Positions 1-9,645 are shown, numbered from the stretch's first letter. The stretch is DNA of 64,000 nt from Rhizobium sp. PDO1-076 (GCF_000247475.1 NZ_AHZC01000111.1:55565-119564), one strand, 5' to 3'. Notes: a model not told the origin generated them from the letters alone. A program made the numbers and translations.

Positions 1-1271
1 GAACCGAAAAACTTCAGATAGCGTTCGACCTCGTCGGGGTCACCTGTTGCCTTGCGCGGATTGTCGGAGAGCTTGACGGCGGGGCGGCCATTGGCTTCCG
101 CGACCTTGCAGACAATCGAAATCGGCTTCAACCCGGCAATCTCGTGCGGGGCGCAGCCGGCAAAGTCATTGGTGAGGTTGGTGCCCCAACCGAAGCTCAT
201 GCGCACGCGACCGGCGAAATGACGGTAGGTATCGATAATCGCATCGACATCCAGGCCATCGGAGAAGATCAGCAACTTCTTGCGCGGATCACGGCCCATC
301 TTCTTCCACCAGTCGATGATCTTTTCGCCGCCTTCAATCGGCGGCGCACTGTCCGGGCGGAAGCCGGTCCAATCGGCCACCCATTCCGGCGCGTCGTGCA
401 GGAAGGAGGCCGTACCGAAGGCGTCCGGCAGGACAATCAGAAGATTGCCGCCATAGAGCCGGTTCCAGTCTTTCAGGACCTGGTAGGGGGCGGCGGCCAG
501 TTGTTGATCGGTGTTGGCCAGGGCTGCCACCACCATCGGCAATTCATGTGCATTGGTACCGACGGCTTCGAGATCGGAATCCATCGCCAGCAGCACGTTG
601 CTGGTGCCGGTAAAGGCCGGGCCGATGCCTTCCTTCAGGGCATCGACACACCAGCGCTGCCAGAGGAAGCTGTGGCGGCGGCGGGTGCCGAAATCGGAAA
701 TACGCAGACCCGGAAGTTCGCCAAGGCGCTCGACCTTGGCCCACATCTTGGCCTTGGCACGCGCATAGAGCACGTCGAGGGTAAAATAGCCGAGCGAGCG
801 CATGGCGGCGCGACTGCGCAATTCGTTGATGATGGCAAGCGCCGGGATTTCCCACAGCGTCGTCTCCATCCAGGAGCCGTGAAAGGTCAGTTCGTACTGG
901 CCATCGCGTTTGTGCAACTCGTATTCCGGCAGTTGCAGATTGCCGAGCCATGCGAGGAATTCCGGCTCGAAGATCTGGGCGCGACCATAGAAGGTGTTGC
1001 CGGCCAGCCAGATCATTTCCTTCTTGGTCAGCCTGAGCGAGCGAACGTGATCCAGCTGATCGCGCAATTCTTGCTCGTCGATCTCGTCTGCGAGGCGGAC
1101 AGAAGTAGTGCGGTTGATCAGCGTGAAGGTGGCATTGACCGTGGGATAGAGCTTCCAGATCATCTGGAGCATCAGCAACTTGTAGAAATCGGTGTCGATC
1201 AGGCTGCGGATAATCGGATCGAGCTTCCAGGCATGATTGAAAACCCTGGTTGCAATATCAGTCTTCGTCAT
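1..1271 (-). CDS. pncB: Nicotinate phosphoribosyltransferase, 3' end cut by window edge
   Basis: The enzyme joins nicotinate to PRPP, with ATP, to make nicotinate mononucleotide in the cytoplasmic NAD salvage (Preiss-Handler) pathway. The frame reads 423 codons from an ATG at 1269-1271 and is still open at the left edge. PncB of this type is about 434 residues, so only a short C-terminus should be missing. The N-terminus has the family start [13 protein letters not shown]. The motif GTNAHEL carries the histidine (H242 here) expected to be transiently phosphorylated, and GTRRRHSF precedes it. The gene is monocistronic as far as can be seen. A 10-bp inverted repeat lies just upstream, between it and the next minus-strand gene. 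Identification is firm. Confidence 0.93.
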   Translation of the reverse strand, partial: MTKTDIATRVFNHAWKLDPIIRSLIDTDFYKLLMLQMIWKLYPTVNATFTLINRTTSVRLADEIDEQELRDQLDHVRSLRLTKKEMIWLAGNTFYGRAQIFEPEFLAWLGNLQLPEYELHKRDGQYELTFHGSWMETTLWEIPALAIINELRSRAAMRSLGYFTLDVLYARAKAKMWAKVERLGELPGLRISDFGTRRRHSFLWQRWCVDALKEGIGPAFTGTSNVLLAMDSDLEAVGTNAHELPMVVAALANTDQQLAAAPYQVLKDWNRLYGGNLLIVLPDAFGTASFLHDAPEWVADWTGFRPDSAPPIEGGEKIIDWWKKMGRDPRKKLLIFSDGLDVDAIIDTYRHFAGRVRMSFGWGTNLTNDFAGCAPHEIAGLKPISIVCKVAEANGRPAVKLSDNPRKATGDPDEVERYLKFFG

Positions 1272-1314
1272 GGAAGCCACTGCCCTATTTGCCGCGACGC
1301 TCCGGACACGGCTG

Positions 1315-1340
1315 AACGGCCGAAAATCGCTTCGGCCGTT
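1315..1340 (-). terminator. Perfect 10-bp inverted repeat, possible terminator
   Basis: AACGGCCGAA at 1315-1324 pairs exactly with TTCGGCCGTT at 1331-1340 across a 6-nt loop. It sits between the small membrane-protein gene (ends 1406) and pncB, both on the minus strand. Neither side has a long T run, so it is either a weak terminator for the upstream gene or an RNA hairpin ahead of pncB. Confidence 0.4.
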
Positions 1341-1405
1341 TCCGTCTCAAGTTATCGGCAAACTATGTCGGAATGTCCAGACAACGACACGCCTCCCGCT
1401 GCCGA

Positions 1406-1699
1406 TTACTGACTGGGCGTCTGATTGGCCTGCGGTAAGGTCTGCGCCGGGCTGTCGTCGGGCGACTGCGGCGCCGTTTCCGTTTGAGCCGGGTTGGGGA
1501 TGGTCTCCGATTCAATCGAGTTGCCCCACCATTCGGCGGGAACCCAGACCAGCATGGCGAGGATCAGACCACCGAGCAATACGATCAGGACCGGAAGGCC
1601 GCGATTGCCCTGCCGCGCTTCCGTTGCGGTCAAGGGTTCCGGCTGAAGGCCGCGCGTTCGGCGATCTGTATCGCCTGGCAGATCGGTTCGGCTGCTCAT
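1406..1699 (-). CDS. Small single-pass membrane protein, function unknown
   Basis: This 97-residue protein has a charged N-terminus of about 40 residues, one strongly hydrophobic segment (LPVLIVLLGGLILAMLVWV) and a Pro/Gln/Thr-rich tail. That suggests a bitopic inner-membrane protein with a short, disordered C-terminal part. The start at 1697-1699 was chosen because GGAG at 1707-1710 sits 7 nt upstream; an in-frame ATG at 1703-1705 is only 2 nt from that site. I recognise no family. It lies between a 2-hydroxyacid dehydrogenase and pncB on the same strand, which does not suggest a role. Codon use and length are consistent with a real gene, but homology was not checked. Confidence 0.6.
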   Translation of the reverse strand: MSSRTDLPGDTDRRTRGLQPEPLTATEARQGNRGLPVLIVLLGGLILAMLVWVPAEWWGNSIESETIPNPAQTETAPQSPDDSPAQTLPQANQTPSQ

Positions 1700-1803
1700 G
1701 ATCATTCTCCGTTGACGTTCCGAGGCGGTGCTTGCAGAGCACCGCATTGACCAGAGTAACGGCGGGAATGTCCTTAAGGTTCCGACATGGCGCTGATGAC
1801 GGC

Positions 1804-2784
1804 TCAGTAGCCCGTCAGGCGGTCGACGACATTCTGCAGCGGCAGACCGTCTTCAAAACGGGCAATCTGGCTTTCGACATGGCGGAAAAGCGCACTGACT
1901 TCCGAGGATGCGGCGGCATGCGGGGTAACGATGACATTGCCCATATCCCAGAGCGGGTTATCGCCGGACAGGGGCTCCTGCTCGAAGACATCAAGGGAGG
2001 CTGCCTTCAACGTTCCATCCTTGAGGCAGGCGACAAGATCCGTCTCGACCTGGCTGCCACCTCGCCCTGCGTTCAGAAACACCGGACCGCCGAGGGCACC
2101 ATTACGATTGAGTTTCGAAAACAGCGCGCGGCCATAGACGCCGCGGGTCTCGGCGGTCAGAGGTAGAAGGCCGACGAGGATATCGGTGCGTCCCAGAAAG
2201 TCATCCAGGCCGTCAGCGTCATAGGTTTCGATCCCGGCGATCTGCTTTGGCCGACGCGACCAGCCGATGACATTGAAGCCCATCACCTTCAACTTGGCGA
2301 CGGAATCCTGACCGAGCACGCCCAGCCCCATGACGCCCACGGTGACGTCGCAGGCTTCCGGCTGGCCGGCGAGTTCATTCCAGTGATGGTCGCGCTGTTG
2401 GCGCGCATAGGTCAGTGTCTGGCGAAGATGGCTGAGGCATTGCAGCACGACCCATTCGCTCATGCGATCGGTGAGGCTGCGATCGACGAAGCGGACGATG
2501 GGCAGGTCCGGCAGTTCATAGGTGGTCAGGATGTGGTCGACGCCGGCGCCACCGGAGAAGATCGCCTTCAGGCCCTTTGCCTTTTCGAAAAGGGCAGGAT
2601 CCGGCTTCCAGACGACGGCATAGGCGGCCGTGCCCAGATCACGCTCTGCATTGGCCGGATCGGCCATGTCGATGATCTCGCGATCGGCAAAGGCGTTGCG
2701 CAATGCCTTGACGACGCTTTCACGCTGGAACTTCAGATCGATGATGACAGGGCACTTGGAAGATACGGGGTTCTTGGAAGACAT
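1804..2784 (-). CDS. D-2-hydroxyacid dehydrogenase, glyoxylate/hydroxypyruvate reductase A type
   Basis: This is a 326-residue cytoplasmic NAD(P)H-dependent reductase of the D-2-hydroxyacid dehydrogenase family, and it looks most like GhrA, which reduces glyoxylate and hydroxypyruvate. The Rossmann motif is GVMGLGVLGQDSVAKL, followed by a basic patch (GWSRRPK) that would favour NADPH. The catalytic arginine, glutamate and histidine lie in NAGRGG, DVFEQEPL and TPHAAASS. Its start is 10 bp after the yejF stop, so it is probably the last gene of the yej operon. That link is positional only. The exact substrate cannot be read from sequence. Confidence 0.8.
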   Translation of the reverse strand: MSSKNPVSSKCPVIIDLKFQRESVVKALRNAFADREIIDMADPANAERDLGTAAYAVVWKPDPALFEKAKGLKAIFSGGAGVDHILTTYELPDLPIVRFVDRSLTDRMSEWVVLQCLSHLRQTLTYARQQRDHHWNELAGQPEACDVTVGVMGLGVLGQDSVAKLKVMGFNVIGWSRRPKQIAGIETYDADGLDDFLGRTDILVGLLPLTAETRGVYGRALFSKLNRNGALGGPVFLNAGRGGSQVETDLVACLKDGTLKAASLDVFEQEPLSGDNPLWDMGNVIVTPHAAASSEVSALFRHVESQIARFEDGLPLQNVVDRLTGY

Positions 2785-2794
2785 GCGATTCCCA

Positions 2795-4423
2795 CTACTG
2801 GCGGATGCCGCCGATTTCGACGGCTTCGAGATTGAAGGCAGCGGCCATCAAGGCTGTGGTGTAATCGGCCTTGGGCGCGGCAAAGACTTCGGCGGCCGGT
2901 CCCTTTTCGACAACCTTTCCGGCGCGCATGACAATGATTTCATTGGCCAGCGCCTTCACCACCCGCAGATCGTGGCTAATGAAGAGATAGGCGAGATCAT
3001 GTTTCTTCTGCAGGTCACGCAGCAGATCGACGACCTGGGCCTGCACCGTCATGTCGAGCGCCGAGGTTGGCTCGTCGAGCATGACAAACCGTGGCTTCAG
3101 CACCATGGCGCGGGCAATGGCGATACGCTGGCGCTGACCGCCGGAGAATTCGTGCGGGTAACGCCAGCGGGTTTGGGGATCGAGCCCGACCTCGTCCAGC
3201 GCCCAGCAGACACGGGCATCGCGCTCATCGGCCGAGAGCGCGCGTTCATGCACCTTCAGCCCCTCGGCAATGATCTCGCCAACCGACATGCGCGGGCTGA
3301 GCGAGCCGAACGGATCCTGGAAAACGACCTGGAGCCGATCCCTGAACGGCCGCATCTCGCGATAGGAGAAGCCGTCGATGTCATGGCCGATAAAGCTGAT
3401 GCGCCCCTTGGAGGAAATCAGGCGCGCCAGCGCCAGACCGAGCGTGGTCTTGCCGGAGCCGGATTCGCCGACGACGCCGAGGGTCTGGCCGGCGCGCAGG
3501 GTAAGATCGATGCCGTCCACGGCTTTGACATGGTCGACCGTCTTGCGCAGGAAGCCCGACTTGATCGGGAACCAGACGCGGATGTCGTCCCCCTGCATGA
3601 TCACCGGCTTTTCGGCATCAATCGCCGGCGGCTCGCCACGCGGCTCCGAGCCAAGCAATTTCTTCGTGTAGTCGTGCTGCGGACGCTCGAAGATTTCCTC
3701 GACCGGGCCGGTCTCGACGATCTTTCCCTTGGTCATGACGCAGACACGATCGGCGAATTTGCGCACGATGCCGAGGTCATGGGTGATGAACAGCATGGAC
3801 ATGCCGTGTTCCGTCTTCAGCCGGCCGAGAAGCTCGAGGATCTGCGCCTGCACAGTGACATCAAGCGCGGTGGTCGGCTCGTCGGCGATCAGCAGCTTCG
3901 GTCGGTTGGCCAGCGCCATGGCGATCATCACGCGCTGGCGCTGGCCGCCGGACAGTTCATGTGGAAAGGCATTCAGGCGTTTCTCCGGCTCACGGATGCC
4001 GACCTGGTTGAGCAATTCCAGAATGCGGGCGCGGGCCGCGCTACCCGTCATGGCCTGGTGCAATTCCAGTATTTCGCCGATCTGCCGCTCAATCGTGTGC
4101 AGCGGATTGAGCGAGGTCATCGGCTCCTGAAAGATCATGGTGATATCGTTGCCGCGCACCGCCCTGAGCTCGGCCACGGATGCAGTCATCAGATCGCGCC
4201 CCTCGAACAGGATCGATCCCGACGGATGGCTGGCGGACGGATAGGGCAGGAGCTTGAGGATCGATGCTGCGGACACCGACTTGCCGGAACCGGATTCGCC
4301 GACAAGCGCCACGACTTCGCCCTTGCCAATATCGAAGGAGATGTGATCGACGGCCAGGCTCTGTTGGCCACCCTGGTGGAAAGCGACGGAGAGATCGCGA
4401 ACGGAGAGAAGGGGATCGGTCAT
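2795..4423 (-). CDS. yejF: Peptide ABC importer, double ATP-binding subunit YejF
   Basis: This cytoplasmic ATPase powers the YejABEF importer, which in enterobacteria takes up peptides and the antibiotic microcin C. Its 542 residues hold two ABC cassettes in tandem. Each has a Walker A (GESGSGKS near residue 40 and again in the second half), a signature motif (LSGGQRQR, then FSGGQRQR) and a Walker B (LLIADEPTTALD, then FVMLDEPTSALD). The length and fused layout are typical of YejF. Its ATG overlaps the stop of the PIN-domain gene by ATGA at 4420-4423. Translation is therefore probably coupled to a toxin-antitoxin-like pair that separates it from yejE. A 2-hydroxyacid dehydrogenase follows 10 bp downstream. 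Confidence 0.92.
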   Translation of the reverse strand: MTDPLLSVRDLSVAFHQGGQQSLAVDHISFDIGKGEVVALVGESGSGKSVSAASILKLLPYPSASHPSGSILFEGRDLMTASVAELRAVRGNDITMIFQEPMTSLNPLHTIERQIGEILELHQAMTGSAARARILELLNQVGIREPEKRLNAFPHELSGGQRQRVMIAMALANRPKLLIADEPTTALDVTVQAQILELLGRLKTEHGMSMLFITHDLGIVRKFADRVCVMTKGKIVETGPVEEIFERPQHDYTKKLLGSEPRGEPPAIDAEKPVIMQGDDIRVWFPIKSGFLRKTVDHVKAVDGIDLTLRAGQTLGVVGESGSGKTTLGLALARLISSKGRISFIGHDIDGFSYREMRPFRDRLQVVFQDPFGSLSPRMSVGEIIAEGLKVHERALSADERDARVCWALDEVGLDPQTRWRYPHEFSGGQRQRIAIARAMVLKPRFVMLDEPTSALDMTVQAQVVDLLRDLQKKHDLAYLFISHDLRVVKALANEIIVMRAGKVVEKGPAAEVFAAPKADYTTALMAAAFNLEAVEIGGIRQ

Positions 4424-4923
4424 GCGGACAGGCTTTCGATCAGGGATGTGAGTGTCGGTTCATCGGGGTGAACAACGGAGAGTGTGGCGATGCCAGGTAG
4501 CGAATCGTGCCGATGGTGCCGCACCTCATAGCTGTCACGTATCCCTCGATCGTCGGTTAGAAAATGCGAGCAGCCCTGCCCAATCGCACTCGACAGGTGA
4601 ATGGCGTCGGGAAGTTTGAGATGTCCGTATTGCGCCCGAAGAACTGCAGCGTGGTATAGGACATCTCGGTCTACCGGCCGCAGATCCAGCCATTCACTGG
4701 GTTGTGTCAGTGAATCGTACTTGAGGATAAGAGACTCGTCCTGTTCCCGATAGGGCTTTACCAGCAGTTCGGAGAGGGTCAATTCACTCGTCGCAAAACG
4801 AGGCTGTGAATCAGAAGGTTGACCCGCCAAAAGTGCGACGAGCCGTTGCTGCGTCTCATGGGTCTTTTCGGCCAACATGATGAACACGTTCGTGTCCAGA
4901 TAGACACGTTTAACAGCTGTCAT
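4420..4923 (-). CDS. PIN-domain protein, VapC-like putative toxin
   Basis: This 167-residue protein has the four acidic positions of a PIN nuclease: D10 in VYLDTNVFI, E52 in LTLSELL, D106 in KLPDAIHL and D124 in FLTDDRG. PIN proteins of this size are usually the RNase toxins of VapBC modules. The start at 4921-4923 overlaps the stop of the preceding small gene by ATGA, the classic coupling of antitoxin and toxin genes. Its own stop overlaps the yejF start the same way. A longer in-frame start 12 nt upstream was rejected because of that overlap. The nuclease call is by motif; toxicity is inferred. Its place inside the yej operon is unusual. Confidence 0.8.
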   Translation of the reverse strand: MTAVKRVYLDTNVFIMLAEKTHETQQRLVALLAGQPSDSQPRFATSELTLSELLVKPYREQDESLILKYDSLTQPSEWLDLRPVDRDVLYHAAVLRAQYGHLKLPDAIHLSSAIGQGCSHFLTDDRGIRDSYEVRHHRHDSLPGIATLSVVHPDEPTLTSLIESLSA

Positions 4924-5180
4924 TCGTCGTCCCATTCGTCACGAAGGGCGCGAATGCGCGATACAGCTTCGCCAATATTCGGGTCAGTCGTCCGTCCGCG
5001 GCGGAATTGCTCGAGATCGTCAAGTGTCTCTTGAATCGAACGTTTCTTGAGAGGTTCCTCAGGCTTTGCCGCGGCTTCCACCTCGATCACGACACGCACC
5101 GTCGCCTGATCGTCTAACCCTTCTCGCAGGTCGGCGGGCAGGTTCTCAACCGGGTAGTGATCGCGCACGATCTTGTTCAT
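4920..5180 (-). CDS. Small acidic protein, putative antitoxin partner of the PIN protein
   Basis: This 86-residue protein begins MNKIVRDHYPVENLPADLREGL and ends in an acidic, arginine-containing tail (LRDEWDDE). I recognise no exact family. Its size, its position directly upstream of a PIN gene, the ATGA overlap (4920-4923) and a short N-terminal stretch that could form a DNA-binding fold all fit an antitoxin. The start at 5178-5180 has GAGG 8 nt upstream, whereas the longer open frame to 5300 would run into the yejE coding end. It begins 67 nt after the yejE stop on the same strand. If it is an autorepressor, an internal promoter in that gap would be expected. Confidence 0.65.
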   Translation of the reverse strand: MNKIVRDHYPVENLPADLREGLDDQATVRVVIEVEAAAKPEEPLKKRSIQETLDDLEQFRRGRTTDPNIGEAVSRIRALRDEWDDE

Positions 5181-5247
5181 CGCAGTGGCCTCGTCGGACA
5201 ACCTGCGTTCATCCTGCCACAGGATCGCTGAAAAGACGAACCGCCCG

Positions 5248-6390
5248 TCATCGGAACGTCTTCCGCGGATCGAAGGCGTCGCGCACAGCTTCGCCGACAA
5301 AGATCAGCAGCGACAGCATGATCGACATGGTGAAGAAGGCGGTGAGGCCGAGCCACGGCGCTTGGAGATTGCGCTTGCCCTGTGCGATCAGTTCGCCGAG
5401 CGATGGTGAGCCGGGCGGCATGCCGAAGCCGAGGAAGTCGAGCGAGGTCAGCGTGGTGATCGAGCCTGACAGGATGAAGGGCAGGAAGGTCAAGGTTGCC
5501 ACCATGGCATTGGGCAGCAGGTGTCGGAACATGATGGTCCAGTTGCCGACGCCGAGTGCGCGCGCCGCATTCACATATTCGAAGTTTCGCGCCCGCAGGA
5601 ATTCGGCCCGGACGATGCCGACGAAACCCACCCAGGAAAACAGCAGCATGATGCCGAGCAGGACGAAGAAGCCGGGCGGCAGGATGGCCGCGATGATCAG
5701 CAGGATGTAGAGCACCGGCATCGACGACCAGATCTCGATGAAGCGCTGCATCAACAGGTCGGTCCAGCCGCCGAAATAACCCTGCACGGCGCCGGCTGTG
5801 ACCCCGATCAGCGCGGACGCGATGGTGAGTGCCAGACCGAACAGGATCGAAATGCGAAAACCGTAGATCATCCGGGCCGTGACGTCGCGCGCCTGGTCGT
5901 CGGTGCCGAGCCAGTTCATATTGCCGAGCACGCAGCCCGGATCTTCGGCCTTCAGCGGATAGGCCGCGCAACGGGTTTCCTTGTCCATCAGCCAGAAAGG
6001 CGGCGTGGGGGCCGAATGCGGGATCTCGGAATTGACCGTGCGGTAGGAATAGCGGATCGGCGGCCAGAGCATCCAGCCATTGGCATTGATCTCGTCGGCG
6101 ATGAACGGCGAGCGATAGTCGGTGACGGCGAGGAAGCCGCCGAACTTTTCCTCCGGATAGTCGACGACCACCGGAAACAGGATCTCGCCCTTGTAGGAGG
6201 CGATGACCGGCCGGTCGTTGGCGATGAATTCGGCGAACAGACTGAGCAGGAACAGGATCATGAAGATCCAGAACGACCATAGACCGCGGCGATTGGCCTT
6301 GAAATTTTCCAGGCGGCGGCGATTGGTCGGCGACAGAAAGGGCTTGCGCGGCGGCACGGCAACGGAGATGGCGGGTTCGACGGCGGACAT
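5248..6390 (-). CDS. yejE: Peptide ABC importer permease YejE
   Basis: YejE is one of the two inner-membrane permeases of the YejABEF importer. This protein has 380 residues. A short cytoplasmic N-terminus (SPTNRRRLENFKANRRG) is followed by a first membrane helix, then a long periplasmic segment characteristic of YejE (residues about 60-170), then the binding-protein-dependent permease core with five further helices. The EAA-type loop lies in the region EFLRARNFEYVNAARALG. The start ATG at 6388-6390 shares one base with the yejB stop (TGATG), so the two permeases are translationally coupled. Downstream comes the small antitoxin-like gene instead of yejF. Identification is firm from order and sequence. 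Confidence 0.92.
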   Translation of the reverse strand: MSAVEPAISVAVPPRKPFLSPTNRRRLENFKANRRGLWSFWIFMILFLLSLFAEFIANDRPVIASYKGEILFPVVVDYPEEKFGGFLAVTDYRSPFIADEINANGWMLWPPIRYSYRTVNSEIPHSAPTPPFWLMDKETRCAAYPLKAEDPGCVLGNMNWLGTDDQARDVTARMIYGFRISILFGLALTIASALIGVTAGAVQGYFGGWTDLLMQRFIEIWSSMPVLYILLIIAAILPPGFFVLLGIMLLFSWVGFVGIVRAEFLRARNFEYVNAARALGVGNWTIMFRHLLPNAMVATLTFLPFILSGSITTLTSLDFLGFGMPPGSPSLGELIAQGKRNLQAPWLGLTAFFTMSIMLSLLIFVGEAVRDAFDPRKTFR

Positions 6391-7484
6391 CAGACATCCC
6401 TCCGGTCGAAATCGATGCGCGGATCGATCCAGGTATAGATCAGGTCGGAGATCAGGCCGACGACAAGGCCCATCAGCGAGAAGATATAGAGTGTGGCAAA
6501 GACGATCGGATAGTCGCGATTGACCACGGCGAGGTAACCGAGACGGCCGAGGCCATCGAGCGAGAAGATGTTTTCGATCAGCAGCGAACCGGTGAAGAAG
6601 GCCGAGATGAAGGCGGCCGGAATGCCGGCAATGACGATCAGCATGGCGTTGCGGAAGACATGGCCGTAGAGCACCTGACGCTCGCCCAGTCCCTTGGCGC
6701 GGGCGGTGACGACATATTGCTTCTTGATCTCGTCGATAAAGGAATTCTTGGTCAGCAGCGTCGTCGTGGCAAAGGCCGACAGAAGCAGCGCGATCAAGGG
6801 CAGGGTCAAATGCCAAAAGTAGTCAAGGATCTTCTGCCACCAACTGAGTTCGGAGAAATTGTCCGAGGTCAGGCCGCGCAAGGGGAACCAGTCGAAAAAC
6901 GATCCGCCGGCAAAGACGACGATTAGCAGGATGCCGAAGAGGAAGCTTGGGACCGCATAACCGATGACGATGACGCCCGAGGTCCAGACGTCGAAAGTCG
7001 AGCCATCCTGAACGGCCTTCTTGATGCCGAGCGGTATCGAAATCGCATAGGAGATCAGCAGGACCCAGACGCCGAGCGAGATCGAGACCGGCATCTTTTC
7101 GATGATCAGGTCGATCACCGAGGTGTTGCGGAAGAAGCTTTCGCCGAAATCGAAGCGAATGTAATTCCACATCATTTCGAGGAAACGCTCGAGCGGCGGC
7201 TTGTCGAAACCGAACTGCTTCTCGAGCTTGGCGATCAGCTCCGGGTCGAGACCCTGAGCGCCACGATAGCGCGCGCCGCCCTCGTCTCCACCCATCTGCT
7301 GGTTCAGCATGTCGCCGCCGCCGGAGAGCCTGGCATCGGCGCTGTCGCCCTGGCCGCTGAGCTGGGCAATCACCTGTTCCACCGGGCCTCCGGGGGCAAA
7401 CTGGATGACGGCGAAGGAGATGCCCATAATGCCGATGATCGTCGGGATCATCAGCAGAAGCCGGCGGAAAATATAGGCTGTCAT
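6390..7484 (-). CDS. yejB: Peptide ABC importer permease YejB
   Basis: YejB is the first inner-membrane permease of the Yej importer. The 364-residue protein starts [19 protein letters not shown], the signature N-terminus of oligopeptide-type permeases. It has a periplasmic loop rich in Gly and Asp (residues about 45-85) and five more helices, with the EAA loop around [24 protein letters not shown]. It follows yejA after 143 bp in which I see no gene or clear hairpin, and it overlaps yejE by one base. The gene order yejA-yejB-yejE matches other proteobacteria. The pore subunits should form a YejB/YejE heterodimer energised by YejF. Confidence 0.92.
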   Translation of the reverse strand: MTAYIFRRLLLMIPTIIGIMGISFAVIQFAPGGPVEQVIAQLSGQGDSADARLSGGGDMLNQQMGGDEGGARYRGAQGLDPELIAKLEKQFGFDKPPLERFLEMMWNYIRFDFGESFFRNTSVIDLIIEKMPVSISLGVWVLLISYAISIPLGIKKAVQDGSTFDVWTSGVIVIGYAVPSFLFGILLIVVFAGGSFFDWFPLRGLTSDNFSELSWWQKILDYFWHLTLPLIALLLSAFATTTLLTKNSFIDEIKKQYVVTARAKGLGERQVLYGHVFRNAMLIVIAGIPAAFISAFFTGSLLIENIFSLDGLGRLGYLAVVNRDYPIVFATLYIFSLMGLVVGLISDLIYTWIDPRIDFDRRDV

Positions 7485-7627
7485 GGAACGCGCCTCATCG
7501 CGGACTTTCTGCCGCTGTCAAACCACAGTCCCTGTCTGTCAGCCAATCCGTCGGCCCTCCTGCAAAAGCGATTCGCCCTATTCATCCTTGATAGCCAGCT
7601 TCGGCGCACAAGTCCCGCTGATTAACA

Positions 7628-9466
7628 TCATGGCGACTTCGACCACCAGATGGAGGGAAAGCCGATGCCATAAGTGGGCAATTCGGCGTGATCGAACTTG
7701 TCCCAATAGGCGATGCGCGAGGACCGCAGCGTATAAGTGGGCAAGGTGTAATTGCTGGCGAGCAAGACACGGTCGAGCGCCTTGACCGTCGGGATCAGGG
7801 TGTCGCGATCCTTGGCGAAAATGATCTGGTTGATCAGCTTGTCGATCCCGGGGTCGGAAATACCGGCATAATTGCGCGATCCCGGCTGATCGACGGACTT
7901 CGAGCCCCAGTAGTCGCGCTGCTCGTTGCCCGGATTGAGGCTCTGCGCCCAGCCGAGATAGATCACGTCATAGTCGAAGCTGCGGACGCGGTTCGCATAT
8001 TGGGCCGAATCGACGGTTCGGACATTGGCCTGGATACCGATCTTGCGAAGATTGTCGGCGAAGGGAATGGCAACACGCTCGATGGTCGGACCATTCAACA
8101 GGATCTCGAACTGCAACGGGGCACCGGTCGCGGCCAGCACCATCTTGCCGTTGCGCAATTCGTAGCCGGCTTCCTTCAACAATGCGAGCGCCTGGCGCAG
8201 ATTATCGCGCAGCTTTGCGCCGTCGCCGCCGACCGGGTTCTTGTATTCCTGCGTGAGGACTTCCGGCGCGACGTCGCTGCCCAGACCTTTGAGGATCTCC
8301 AGTTCCTTGCCTTCGGGCAGACCCTTGGAGGCCAGTTCGGAGCCGTAGAAATAGCTGTCGATGCGCTTGTATTGATCGAAGAAGATTGTCCTGTTCAATT
8401 CCTCGAAATCAAACGCGTAGTTCAGGGCCTTTCGCACGCGGGCATCCTTGAACATTTCACGGCGCATATTCGGAACGAAGCCGACGAGAACACCCGAGGT
8501 CTTGTATTCGTTGTCGAGGACCTGGCGCTTGACCCGGCCATCGGCGACAGCGGGGAAATCATAGGACCGTGCCCAGCGCATGGCCGAATTCTCGGCCCAG
8601 AAATCGACGCTTCCTGAACGGAAGGCTTCGAACTCGACGTCCAGGTCGGCGAAATAGGTGTAGGTCTGGCTCTTGAAGTTGTTATAGCCGATGTTGACGT
8701 TGAGATCCTTGCCCCAATAGTCATCGCGCAGTTCATACTGGATCTTGGCGCCGGGGGTGAACGCGGCGATCTTGTAAGGGCCCGATCCCAGGATCGGCTC
8801 CAGCGTGGTTCTGGAAATGTCGCGTGGCTTTCCATCCGGGCCGATGGCGGTCCACCAGTGCTTCGGGACGATATCCAGTTCGCCGACAATCACCGGCAGT
8901 TCGCGATTGTTCTTCTCGTCGAAGGTGAAGGTGACCTCACGATCGCCAGTCTTTTCCGCTTTCACGACGTGATTGTAGTAGGTCGAGTATAGCGGATTGA
9001 GTTCCTTGAACTTGTCGAAGCTGAAAATGACATCCTCGGGTGTCACCGGCACGCCGTCGGCCCATTTGGCTTCCGGCCGCAGGCGGAACCTGGCGTAAGC
9101 GTAGTCCTCCGGATAGGAGACGGCTTCGGCCAGCAGGCCGTAGACGGCATCGACTTCGTCCATGGATGGCTTCAACAGCGTTTCCGTGACCAGCGACAGC
9201 CGTGGTGCAAGGCCTGCGGCCAGTTCACCCTTGTCGAGAACCGGATTGAAGCTATCGAAGGTGCCGGACGCCGAGAGGTTGATGTTTCCAGCCTTCGGCG
9301 CATCGGGGTTCACATAGGCAAAGCGCTCGAAGTCCTTGGGGTACTTTGGCGCCTCGATGACGGCGAGTGCATGACGCCATTCCGGTTCCTGTGCCTGAAC
9401 GCCCAGAGCCGGGCTGCAGAGCAATAGTCCGAGAAACGATGCCCCAATCCGCCTTGCCAATGCCAT
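7628..9466 (-). CDS. yejA: Periplasmic peptide-binding protein YejA
   Basis: This is the substrate-binding protein of the YejABEF importer and captures peptides in the periplasm. The 612-residue product starts with a signal peptide (basic MALARR, hydrophobic core, likely cut after GVQA). An SBP family 5 fold follows. Recognisable stretches include LAVIEAPKYPKDF, the ligand-fold segment FRLRPEAKWADG, and YLGWAQSLNPGNEQRDYWGS near the C-terminus. Length fits the family. It is the first gene of the minus-strand operon. The 179-bp gap between it and the divergent mepA must hold promoters for both, but I could not place them with confidence. Confidence 0.9.
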   Translation of the reverse strand: MALARRIGASFLGLLLCSPALGVQAQEPEWRHALAVIEAPKYPKDFERFAYVNPDAPKAGNINLSASGTFDSFNPVLDKGELAAGLAPRLSLVTETLLKPSMDEVDAVYGLLAEAVSYPEDYAYARFRLRPEAKWADGVPVTPEDVIFSFDKFKELNPLYSTYYNHVVKAEKTGDREVTFTFDEKNNRELPVIVGELDIVPKHWWTAIGPDGKPRDISRTTLEPILGSGPYKIAAFTPGAKIQYELRDDYWGKDLNVNIGYNNFKSQTYTYFADLDVEFEAFRSGSVDFWAENSAMRWARSYDFPAVADGRVKRQVLDNEYKTSGVLVGFVPNMRREMFKDARVRKALNYAFDFEELNRTIFFDQYKRIDSYFYGSELASKGLPEGKELEILKGLGSDVAPEVLTQEYKNPVGGDGAKLRDNLRQALALLKEAGYELRNGKMVLAATGAPLQFEILLNGPTIERVAIPFADNLRKIGIQANVRTVDSAQYANRVRSFDYDVIYLGWAQSLNPGNEQRDYWGSKSVDQPGSRNYAGISDPGIDKLINQIIFAKDRDTLIPTVKALDRVLLASNYTLPTYTLRSSRIAYWDKFDHAELPTYGIGFPSIWWSKSP

Positions 9467-9645
9467 CCGCCAACCCCTTTTGTTTTCGCTTGCATGCAGA
9501 ATAGGGCAAATGACGGCAAAATACAGACGGCTGACACAGAAGTGAGCGGGTGCACATTCGCAGATTCACCAAAATCGCCATTCAGGATAGACTCAGGTGA
9601 ATCGTTCGGGGCCGCAATCCCGGATGCCGTGATGAATGAGGATGG

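Noticed and set aside
144..1412. 422-codon plus-strand open frame
   Set aside because: It is a shadow of pncB on the other strand; its translation has no domain pattern, and the minus-strand frame is an unmistakable PncB.
2630..4471. 613-codon plus-strand open frame
   Set aside because: It lies antisense to yejF, which has both ABC cassettes intact. Long antisense frames are common in GC-rich DNA.
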